From assembly GCA_964634895.1 (NCBI GenBank), contig CAZWJS010000002.1, positions 1 to 50,798 on the forward strand: a DNA stretch of 50,798 bases, written 5' to 3'. The notes under the pieces are model-generated. The model saw only the letters and a program-made list of their open reading frames with translations, had not been told where the DNA came from and made no database searches. The position numbers were made by a program, and so were the translations under genes. The DNA is from CG-Epi1 sp964634895 (GTDB lineage: Archaea; Thermoplasmatota; Poseidoniia; MGIII; CG-Epi1). Shown in pieces: positions 33,840 through 42,500 of the stretch (positions are counted from its first letter, which is position 1; every line of letters begins with the position of its first letter).

Positions 33840-36605
33840 TCAACCGAAAACGCTTAGACCAGGAGAATCTACCATCTTTTCTAATGTAGCCGTTATTCCA
33901 TGGTTTGGACCTAAAACCTCTTGAGCCTTTAACATTAAACACTTAAGTTCATTTCTTTCTAATCCCTCAAGTGCAGGCATAATATTCGACTTAATTACAT
34001 CTTCTAACGCTCGGTCAAGATCATATTGTCCCCTAGAATTAAAAACAGTTAACATTGAGTCAATAATAACTGCTGGACCTATTTTTCTATAGGTTCTTAC
34101 ACCTCTTGCTACTTCATCATCCCTAGATTGTGGCAACTCTTCTTCCTCAAGGAAATTCATAAACTTGTTAAAAGCTTTGAACATAGTGCTATCATCATCA
34201 TAGAAATCAAACATTTCTTTAGCATACCAATCTTCATCTCCCTCTGGTCGCTCTGGCGCAATACCAAGTTTATTTAGCTTGTTGAATACAAATATAGGCA
34301 TACGTTTGTACTCATCATCTCTATTAGGTAAACCAATTTCAACAAAAGCAAAACGTCTCATTAATGCATGACCTACATTAAACAGAGTATTCTTATCCTG
34401 AGTATTCATGGTACCTATAATTCTAAACTCAGGTGGCATCATGAACGGAGCGCCTCCAGTTTCCTTTGCAGTAAGAAGTGCCTGCTTGTCCCTGTACTCA
34501 AACACTGTGAATAACTTACCAAAAGCTTCATCAATATTTGCCCTATTAAATTCATCAATAACAAGATAGTGTGGTTTACCATCTTCTTGCATAGTTTTCT
34601 CACAGCTCTTAGCTGCATCTGCCACATATCCATCCTTGAAATAGTATCCTCCAGAATCATCTGGAGAGATTCCCCCTATAACTTCAAAATTAGACCATTC
34701 AGCGTTTGCAGTTACAATTGTGTAATTAGGAATTGGACTACCATCCTTAGCTTCCTTAACACCACATATCTGACTTAGTAAAAGATTAGCAAGTGCTGTC
34801 TTACCCGTACCTGGGTCTCCGTACAACATTATATTTCTACCCGATTTCAAATGAGTAACTGTTTGATTGATTGTATCCTCTGTAGTAGAATAATATTTTG
34901 AAAGTTCCTCGTAATCTACATCATAATTTACCTTCATTGCCTTACGAATTTTCGGACTCTCGGCCAATTCATCTTTGAGATCCTTCTCAATATCTTCAAG
35001 ATAACCAACATCAACTCCGTAATTTTCATCCTCTGTTGGTTTAATATCTATAGTAGCTTCTGGAAACTCGGATAATAATCTGTCCATTGCATCCTCTAAA
35101 CTTATATCTCCCGAAGAAGCAATTTCAGTGGAATCACTACTAGTAGAATCCTCAGGTTCCTCTGGCTTAAAAGAAGAATCAAAGGGATCTGCAGGAGTAT
35201 TTGTCAATTGCATTTCCATCATTTTGTTCTTGAACTTCTCAGTGCCATATCTTATACCATACCAAACAGCACCACCAGCAACAGCTAAAGGAAGACCAAA
35301 CATGAGCCATTCCGAAGTGGACTCTGGTGAAGAAACATTCTTACCAGATAGAAGTGCTGGTGCAATCATAGTAGCAAATAAGGTACCAATTCCTGCAACG
35401 AACAAACCAAAATAGGCAAGACCTTCCATACTCTCTTCAGATTTTCTTTTACGGTAGAAAAGATATACTCCAATAAAAGCAACAGAAACTGAAAGAACTG
35501 TAAGTATAATATCTCCTTGCTCAAAATAAAAATTGGCACTATTACGTACCAAATTCCAAACTACTACTACAAACTGTAAAGAAAGGCCAATTAAAATCAT
35601 GAAGAAGTATTTTGCTTCTTCCATATCCTTAAGCCGTACAGTTTGTAAAATGTAACCGGCAACTCCCAAAAGAAGCAGAAACATACCTGCTAATAAAATT
35701 AGCATTTCAACAGCTTGAAGATCTACATAAACATACTGAACACTTCCACCGACGGCAGTACATGCCTGCTCTATAGAGCTATCAAATTGATTTAGTGATT
35801 CACTACAAGAAAGCCAAGGACCTCTAACCCAATTGTGGTGTAAAGCTGCAAAAACAAGCGAACCTGCGCCAATAAAAGAATATATAGTACTTAATGGAGC
35901 TTCACTTATATCTTTGCCAGTAACTGCATAAAGAAAGACAATATATGAAACAATTATTATACCCAAACCAGCAGTAGCTCCTATCGTAGTCTCCACACCC
36001 TCTAAAGGTGATTCATTATTACCCATATAGAGATAGACTATACCCATAATAATAACCAAAAATATTAGAGGTGCCATGATATTACTATCACTTATCTTTC
36101 GACCTTGGTAGATAATACAAAGACCTAATAATGAAATTAAGCCAGTAAGTGTTTGATATTCATGAGTTTTTACACTAAAAGAAGAAGTATTCCAATTGGA
36201 ACTAAGAACTAAAGGACAACCATTATCATTACCTTTAGAGGAAGGATTACTCCATCCTGGGCAAGTTAATGGCTTATTATAATTTGCATATTCTTGTAAA
36301 TCTTCTTTGGTTACACCAGTGCCTACTTCGGTATCTGGAGTAGGGACATCTGCTGTTGTGTAATAAAGGACTAAACCGAGGAGAGCTACAGCCAAAAGAA
36401 ATTGAAGTGCAGGAACATAAAAACTAGATTTAGATTTAACTAGAGGAGCATGCTGTACCGGAGATGGAGAACCTGTTTCCTGACTAACTGGAGTTTCCAC
36501 TTGTGAAGGACCTACATCTTTTGCCCCAGCCATATTAACGCCACAAATATTACAAAATGGAGCATTATCTTCAACCTCAACAGCACATACTGGGCACTTT
36601 TTCAT
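33840..36605 (-). CDS. multi-pass membrane zinc-ribbon AAA+ ATPase of the McrB/MoxR-like class
   Basis: A 921-aa protein. Residues 1-25 form a zinc ribbon (KKCPVC and FCNIC, C-x2-C twice). About ten hydrophobic helices follow (about 65-475). An acidic linker leads to an AAA+ domain at about 570-900: Walker A YGDPGTGKTA (about 600), Walker B YLVIDEFNRANIDEAFGKL (about 683-701) and GTMNTQDKNTLFNVGHALMRRF (about 733-754). The M-N-T-x-D element and the DEFNRAN form are characteristic of the McrB family, a GTPase branch of AAA+. The membrane and zinc-ribbon parts are unusual. It sits upstream of the nuclease with 1-nt spacing. ATG at 36605 is preferred; a GTG nine bases upstream is possible because TATA-like elements fit either. 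Confidence 0.75.
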   Translation of the reverse strand: MKKCPVCAVEVEDNAPFCNICGVNMAGAKDVGPSQVETPVSQETGSPSPVQHAPLVKSKSSFYVPALQFLLAVALLGLVLYYTTADVPTPDTEVGTGVTKEDLQEYANYNKPLTCPGWSNPSSKGNDNGCPLVLSSNWNTSSFSVKTHEYQTLTGLISLLGLCIIYQGRKISDSNIMAPLIFLVIIMGIVYLYMGNNESPLEGVETTIGATAGLGIIIVSYIVFLYAVTGKDISEAPLSTIYSFIGAGSLVFAALHHNWVRGPWLSCSESLNQFDSSIEQACTAVGGSVQYVYVDLQAVEMLILLAGMFLLLLGVAGYILQTVRLKDMEEAKYFFMILIGLSLQFVVVVWNLVRNSANFYFEQGDIILTVLSVSVAFIGVYLFYRKRKSEESMEGLAYFGLFVAGIGTLFATMIAPALLSGKNVSSPESTSEWLMFGLPLAVAGGAVWYGIRYGTEKFKNKMMEMQLTNTPADPFDSSFKPEEPEDSTSSDSTEIASSGDISLEDAMDRLLSEFPEATIDIKPTEDENYGVDVGYLEDIEKDLKDELAESPKIRKAMKVNYDVDYEELSKYYSTTEDTINQTVTHLKSGRNIMLYGDPGTGKTALANLLLSQICGVKEAKDGSPIPNYTIVTANAEWSNFEVIGGISPDDSGGYYFKDGYVADAAKSCEKTMQEDGKPHYLVIDEFNRANIDEAFGKLFTVFEYRDKQALLTAKETGGAPFMMPPEFRIIGTMNTQDKNTLFNVGHALMRRFAFVEIGLPNRDDEYKRMPIFVFNKLNKLGIAPERPEGDEDWYAKEMFDFYDDDSTMFKAFNKFMNFLEEEELPQSRDDEVARGVRTYRKIGPAVIIDSMLTVFNSRGQYDLDRALEDVIKSNIMPALEGLERNELKCLMLKAQEVLGPNHGITATLEKMVDSPGLSVFG

Positions 36606-36685
36606 TGGTGCCACAGTTAAGGGTATTGGTTAAAAGCTTTTTATTGTGGGAAACATTCTTAATAACCATTTTAATATGAAAAGTA

Positions 36686-37336
36686 ATGGTAAAGGATTTA
36701 ATGACTTTAAGGGATTTAAGGGTTCAAACTTTCAAAGAGAGAATAGAAGGTGATTTGACACTTCTACCTGCCGATTTTTATCATCGTACACAAGCATTGG
36801 AAAACAAGATAAGAGATGTTATAGAAAATTCGAAAGAGGATCCAAAAAGATTTGAAAAAGCCAACAACGATATAAGAAAATTACTAGACATGAAATTAGA
36901 ACTACATAAAAGTCGTGAAAGAAAAATTACCAATTTAGCTCGTGAAAAGATAAATGGCCAAAATCCAGATACAGCAAATGTCCATGCCAATGAACGTGAC
37001 TATCTATTATCATTGTGTGAGGTGATAGAAACCTATCGGAAAAAAACACTGGTTAATGAAGTGGTTTACCATAATAAACCAAAAAAGTCTAAAAATGAAA
37101 AATTACCAGAGAAAGAACCTGAAATTTATGTGAAACAAAAAACAAAAAAGAACAAAAAGAATGTGGGTAAAGAATACATTAAAGTAGAAATTTTGGAGGA
37201 TTTACCAACATTTATTGGAATGGATGCGAAAAACTACACTCTAAAAAATAACAATATTGAAATAATACCAATATACAATGCTAGGATTTTAAGGGATGCA
37301 GGCAAAGTCAAAATAATAAAAGAGGTGAAGGCCTGA
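36686..37336 (+). CDS. GINS complex subunit (archaeal Gins51/Gins15 type)
   Basis: GINS joins MCM and the Cdc45/RecJ-like protein in the archaeal replicative helicase. This 216-aa protein has the alpha-helical A domain (LLPADFYHRTQALE at about 26-39 and LLDMKLELHKSRERKI), a lysine-rich linker, then the C-terminal beta B domain (about 165-216): VEILEDLPTFIGMDAKNYTL and IEIIPIYNARILRDAGK. The A-B order identifies the Gins51-type rather than Gins23. A TATA-like CTTAATAAC (36658-36666) lies 25 nt before the ATG. Its stop TGA overlaps the proposed endA start. It is divergent from the AAA+ gene. Confidence 0.88.
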   Translation: MVKDLMTLRDLRVQTFKERIEGDLTLLPADFYHRTQALENKIRDVIENSKEDPKRFEKANNDIRKLLDMKLELHKSRERKITNLAREKINGQNPDTANVHANERDYLLSLCEVIETYRKKTLVNEVVYHNKPKKSKNEKLPEKEPEIYVKQKTKKNKKNVGKEYIKVEILEDLPTFIGMDAKNYTLKNNNIEIIPIYNARILRDAGKVKIIKEVKA

Positions 37337-38076
37337 ATTACGAATTAGTTGAGAGCGGAATACTAATCAAGGATGAAAGATTAGCGGCTCAGATATATAA
37401 CAAAGGTAAGACTGGAACACCAAAAGAAAAAGGTTATCTTTTACTTAAATCTGAGGAAGCTTTGTATTCCGATTACCGAAAAGACATTAAATTAAAACAA
37501 GAACACAAAGACATATTCTCGAAGAACAATGCTAGAAATATCATATATCATGATTTAAAAGAAAGAGGATTAATTGTAAAGAGCGATGAAACTGGCTTAA
37601 GAGTCTATGACAGAGGGGCAAATACGAAGGGGCAAGCGTCTGCACTAGTTTTGTCAAAAGAATATGATAAACTGATAGACTTCAAAGACGTTTTTTCTAA
37701 TTTAGATGAAGGATTGGAAAGAAGAACACAAATCGGAATCATAGATTCTGAAAATGATGTGGTGTACTATGTTATTGAAATTGTCAAATGGCCTAAAACT
37801 AAATTAAAAAAGGGAGTAAACCAAACAATAGATGATAAAAAGATTGATGAATTAATCAAGAAAGGATATCAAGTAAACTCTGGATTGAAATTTGGAACAC
37901 ATTACCGAATATATAACTACGAGTCAAAGCACGCACCATGGTTAATCCATATTGTTGAGAAAGGTATTACATGGTTGGACATTACAAGAATGGTAAGAGT
38001 AGGTCATGGCGTTAACAAAAAAATTGTCCTGCTACATGAAAATAGGTGGGTAAGTTTAGATTGGATTAAACCATGA
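37333..38076 (+). CDS. endA: tRNA-intron endonuclease EndA (probable non-canonical CTG start)
   Basis: Cleaves bulge-helix-bulge introns in pre-tRNA. The catalytic C-terminal domain has all three residues: Tyr in FGTHYRIY (about 191), His in KHAPW (about 200) and Lys in GVNKK (about 228). The preceding part (about 70-150) looks like a second, degenerate unit (HDLKERGLIVK, then VVYYVIEIV) without the triad, as in two-unit EndA forms. The first canonical start codon is a TTG at 37462, yet the frame reads on upstream into a recognisable EndA N-terminus (YELVESGILIKDERLAAQIY, KGYLLLKSEEALY). No ATG, GTG or TTG occurs there, so CTG at 37333, overlapping the GINS stop, is the best candidate. Confidence 0.88.
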   Translation: MNYELVESGILIKDERLAAQIYNKGKTGTPKEKGYLLLKSEEALYSDYRKDIKLKQEHKDIFSKNNARNIIYHDLKERGLIVKSDETGLRVYDRGANTKGQASALVLSKEYDKLIDFKDVFSNLDEGLERRTQIGIIDSENDVVYYVIEIVKWPKTKLKKGVNQTIDDKKIDELIKKGYQVNSGLKFGTHYRIYNYESKHAPWLIHIVEKGITWLDITRMVRVGHGVNKKIVLLHENRWVSLDWIKP

Positions 38077-38786
38077 TTATTGGATTATACACAAAGGATT
38101 TCTCATTATTAAACAAAATTACAAACAAAATAAATGACAAGATAATTAAGTTAAAACATGTGAAAAATTTGCCAATAAAAGATGATGATATCAAAGTATT
38201 GATAGCTAAAAGGAGAATAAGAAACTGCAACATACCTCAAATACAACCTGATAACCTAGATATATTAGAACTTCGAATAAGATGTAAAATTTATGAATGC
38301 ACTAACGTTATAATTGGTATAGATCCTGGTGGAATGAATGGCCTGTCGGTCGTTGGATCTAATCGGATCTTATTCATGGACAATTACAAAAATGTAGAAG
38401 ATTTAGCCAATATAGTAAAATCAATTGATAGTGAAATAGGTATTAATACTGTCAAAATAGGTTCTGGCTCGCCACCTGAAAGAACAAGAATAATAGAAGC
38501 TCTAAAACAATTCTCAAGCATCATACAGTTAGTAGATGAACAAAATAGTGGTAGCGGCAGTCACACCAAGGCAGCAACACAAATAGCTTTACGAAAAGGA
38601 AAATATAACAACAGAAAAAAATACATTCCAAAGGCAGGAGAGATTGCTTGGATTCAAAAGCAATCTAGAAGAAAGTCAAAAGGATTGGTCACAATTGATA
38701 AAGAATTAGCTTATGAAATTTTGATTGGCCATAAAACAATGCAAGAAGCAATAGAACAATACACTAAGAAGATAAATACATTATAG
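38073..38786 (+). CDS. RNase H-fold-like protein of unknown function
   Basis: A 237-aa soluble basic protein, no signal peptide. After a 90-residue lead comes VIIGIDPGGMNGLSVVG (about 93-109), the glycine-rich first-strand motif with a putative catalytic Asp found in RuvC/YqgF-like RNase H-fold proteins. Then VKIGSGSPPERTRIIEAL (about 129-146) and IQLVDEQNSGSGSHTKAA (about 150-167), with a possible second acidic pair. The end is helical and lysine-rich. It starts 4 nt inside endA, forming the GINS-endA-this operon. A role in nucleic-acid processing is plausible from context and fold pattern. No name is justified. Confidence 0.65.
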   Translation: MIIGLYTKDFSLLNKITNKINDKIIKLKHVKNLPIKDDDIKVLIAKRRIRNCNIPQIQPDNLDILELRIRCKIYECTNVIIGIDPGGMNGLSVVGSNRILFMDNYKNVEDLANIVKSIDSEIGINTVKIGSGSPPERTRIIEALKQFSSIIQLVDEQNSGSGSHTKAATQIALRKGKYNNRKKYIPKAGEIAWIQKQSRRKSKGLVTIDKELAYEILIGHKTMQEAIEQYTKKINTL

Positions 38787-38805
38787 TTGGGCACCATTCC
38801 TACTA

Positions 38806-38815
38806 CTTAATAAAC
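38806..38815 (+). promoter_or_regulatory. TATA-like box of the ABC exporter operon
   Basis: CTTAATAAAC is centred about 26 nt upstream of the ATG at 38837 and predicts a leaderless transcript for the ABC operon. Confidence 0.45.
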
Positions 38816-38836
38816 TAGAACCTAAATTGAACTAAA

Positions 38837-39580
38837 ATGCCATTGTTAGAAGTTGAAGAATTAAGAAGAGGATTTGGGTCTAAAACATTTAACACAAGAA
38901 ACGAAGTCCTCAAAGGCGTCAATCTTGAGATTGAGGAAGGCGAGTTAGTAGCACTAATGGGTCCATCAGGATGTGGCAAATCTACTCTATTGAACATAAT
39001 TGGAGGACTATTGCCTGCAGATTCAGGGAAAATTGAACTTTCAAATACTACAGAAGAATCATTTGAATATGGTACTCAGAAACCCAACAAAGTCGTCGAT
39101 GTAAGAAGGAATGGAATAGGCTGGATATTTCAGGATTTCCATTTAGTAGAACATTTAACAGCTCTTGATAATGTTGCAATGGCTCTTGAAATCTCCGGAA
39201 TAGAACAAGAACTGGCTGAAGAAAAAGCCAAAGCAGCACTTAGAACTGTGGGATTAGGTGATAGAATAGAATTCGGGGTTGAACAATTATCTGGTGGACA
39301 AAGACAGAGAGTTGCTGTTGCTCGTGCAATTGCTGGGTCTAGACCGCTATTGCTAGCTGACGAGCCAACTGGAAATTTAGATGCTGAAAGTGGAAATGAT
39401 ATTATGAAATTATTTAAATTATTGAGAAAAGAATCGAATCCTATTTCGGTTTTAATGGTTACACACGACCCAAATCTTGCAAGTCAAGCGGATAGAATGT
39501 TACTATTGAAGGATGGAGTAGTAGCTGCTAGTGATATCAAATCTGCATGGGGAATTGATGATAAGGAGGAGGAAGAATGA
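38837..39580 (+). CDS. ABC transporter ATP-binding protein (LolD/MacB type)
   Basis: A 247-aa nucleotide-binding subunit for an FtsX-type permease. It has Walker A GPSGCGKST (about 42-50), Q-loop FQDFHLVEHLTALDNV, signature LSGGQRQRVAVARAI (about 153-167), Walker B PLLLADEPTGNLDAE and the H-loop VTHD. The linked QDFHLVEHLTA segment is typical of the LolD/MacB group. The stop overlaps the permease ATG by 4 nt. A second ATPase gene lies after the permease, so the complex may use two different ATP-binding subunits. Confidence 0.93.
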   Translation: MPLLEVEELRRGFGSKTFNTRNEVLKGVNLEIEEGELVALMGPSGCGKSTLLNIIGGLLPADSGKIELSNTTEESFEYGTQKPNKVVDVRRNGIGWIFQDFHLVEHLTALDNVAMALEISGIEQELAEEKAKAALRTVGLGDRIEFGVEQLSGGQRQRVAVARAIAGSRPLLLADEPTGNLDAESGNDIMKLFKLLRKESNPISVLMVTHDPNLASQADRMLLLKDGVVAASDIKSAWGIDDKEEEE

Positions 39581-42500
39581 GTTCCTTAGAAGTTTCTTGG
39601 GCTTCATGGATATTCTCTCCATATGTATGGAAGAAAAGACTTCTAGATTTACCAGATAATTTGAGAATTGCAGCACTTACGTCGTGGAGAGACAAAGAAA
39701 GAGGCTTAGCTGTATTTGCTGGAGTTTTCTTAGCTAGTTTAGTAATTACACTTGTTTTAATTTATGGTGTTGGACTTTCTCAAGCCTTTCTAGAAGAATC
39801 TATTAATCAAACTGTTTTTGACTCAAAAATTGAGTTTAAATCGGCTCCTGAGCAAGGGGCCACTGGCTGGACGAATGATACTACAGTACTACAGCAAATG
39901 TGTGATGAGGTGGTACTTAGGGATGAATTCAATGATTGTACACTAGTATTGGGTAAAAGTGGACTTCATAGTGAAATTAGTTGGGGAAATGATGCTGCAT
40001 TTTATGCATCCCCCTTGTTCATGGATAGTATTGAATCTTCGAATGTCGAGAGAAAATGGGATACTGAAGATTTATGGGATTACGAATATACTACTGGGCC
40101 TCCTGTTGTAAATATAAGAGCAATTTCTTTCCTAGGTCCTGAAGCTTTTGATGGAGTACTTGCTGAACGTTTATCTGAAAATATAATTTACGAAATGGGC
40201 GAATGGAAAACTCATGAAGAAGTTAACAGCCAACGAGGAATTTACATTCCTCTAGATATTGCTTCTGCGACAGGTGCTGAAGTAGGGGATAATCTAGATA
40301 GTTTAACGTTCACGTATACCTACGAGAGAAGTCTTCCAGGTGCAATGGAGGAGGAAGATTGTCCTGGCGAAATAATACAAGGAGAAGAATATCGACTGAT
40401 GTATTGTCAAGTCAAAATAAAGTTAGAAAATGTTACAATACTAGGAATTTATGAACCATGGCCACAGGGAAATCCCGTACTTGCAGCCAATCCAATTTAC
40501 ACTACGTGGACTCTATTGAGTGACGAACAACAAATCACTTTAATTGATAAAGATCATGTTTACTTGGGCATCACAGTAGATAGAAGTTTACTACCAACAT
40601 CCTCAATATCTGCAGCTGAAAATTGGTTAGATGCAACATCAAATGATATGCAAAAGCAAACCTACGACAATGGTAACGTGAAAATATTTTATGTAGATAT
40701 CATTAGTGGAACAATACTATGGCTTGAGTTCGTCCTAGGATTTGTGCAGGTTTTTGATTATATCTTAATGATTCCTGTAGTGATTCTTTCATTATACTTA
40801 CTTATCTATGGATTAGAACTCTCATTAGAGCAGAGAAGAAGAGAGATAAGCATCCATAGATCTATTGGAGCAACAGCAGACAAATTGAAAGGTATGGTTC
40901 TGTTTGAACTATTTGTTATCTCTTCTGTAGCTTGGGTTGGTGGCTATGTTTTAGCATTCTTTTCAGTACCTATCATACTTTCAAGTGTGGGTTTCATGCA
41001 ATTTGAAAGTTTAGATGTTGACATTAATCCAATCCTCAGTTTTGGATCGACATTATTTACAATATTGGCAACTCTTGGATTAGCTTTACTATTTGGAAGA
41101 TCGAGAACTAAGACATTCCTTGAAATGGAAATCGATGAAGGTGTAAAGAAAACGGCCCAGGCTGGAAAACCGAAAACATGGCTCCACGTTATCATGTTGT
41201 TCATAGGTACTTTAGGCGCTATAGACACATATCAAGAACTAACAACTGGAGGAAGCGGAATAATCAGTAATTGGTTTTTAGGTGGTTTAATCAACATTTT
41301 CGGACCTTTCATGCTTTGGATAGGAGGGGCTCTTCTACTTTCTAGACTTGGAGCTTATGGTCCTAAAATAATGCTTTTCTTTTTCAAGAAAACACCATTG
41401 CTTTCAGATGTAAAGCGAGGCCTACAGAATACTGGTTCTAGTGAATCTACAACAAGACTATCTCTTATCATGCTTCTGACATTATCAATTGTCACTCTTG
41501 CAGCTGTACAAGGATACACTGGATCCCTTGTTGATGAACGTACTGCAGATTTACAAGTTGGAAGTGATATCAAGATTTACTCTACTGAGCCAATGACTTC
41601 GGGCGAAATTGAAGAAGCTGTGGTAAATTTAAGTTCTGAAGATATCACGGTTAATGCTTTGACTGTACCACTGATTTCCTTGGAATCTGAAGATGGGACT
41701 GACGCTAATGCTTACGTGCTGATGAACGGTAGTGAAAATATACTGAAATGGTTCCCCCAAGCGATTCCTGGAAAAGACATCTCAGAAGCTATAACTGCAT
41801 ATGAAAATGGAGGTTTTTCAGCAGGGCCTGATATGGCATTTTCACTTGATTTAGAGGGCTCAGGTAGATTTGGAGATTCTGCAGATCAGTTGTACAATGA
41901 AGGCGATAAAGAATCTGAAGTAATGAATTTTACTTGGGAAAAAACTGACATCATTTTAAGAAATATAGATCCAAACTCAAGTATCGATCCAGCTGAGGCA
42001 CTGGAAGAATATATAGGACTTATGGACAGGAACTGGTCGAATTTAGATTTATCGGATCAAGATTTAACCAATCGTAATTTTACAAGAACTGATTTCTCAA
42101 ATACTAACTTATCTGGAGCAAACCTTGCAAATGTAAACTTAAGTGAGTCATTGTTCTTTAACGTAGACTTAAGGGGAGCAAACCTTACTGGGGCAAACTT
42201 AACAAATGCAATATTTGGCATCTCTCCTCAGAATATAGAAAACATTGACCTAACTAATGCAATTCTAACAGGAGCTTTCGAATATGGTGTCGTTAATTTG
42301 TCAAATCTAAAACTTGACGGAGCAATATGTCCTGATGGAACTGCCCAAAATGAAACCAATAATTGCATCTCTGGATTTAGTGAGGAGCCTACGCCTCTTC
42401 TAGCTCCAGTATTCTTTCCTGCCTCTTTTGATATACAAATAACTCCTTATCAAACCTCGATAAGATATATTGGAGTTCACGAATTCATACCTGGAGTAGC

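Noticed and set aside
37462..38076. EndA starting at TTG 37462
   Set aside because: This would remove about 43 residues that look like the normal EndA N-terminus, so an upstream non-canonical start is preferred.
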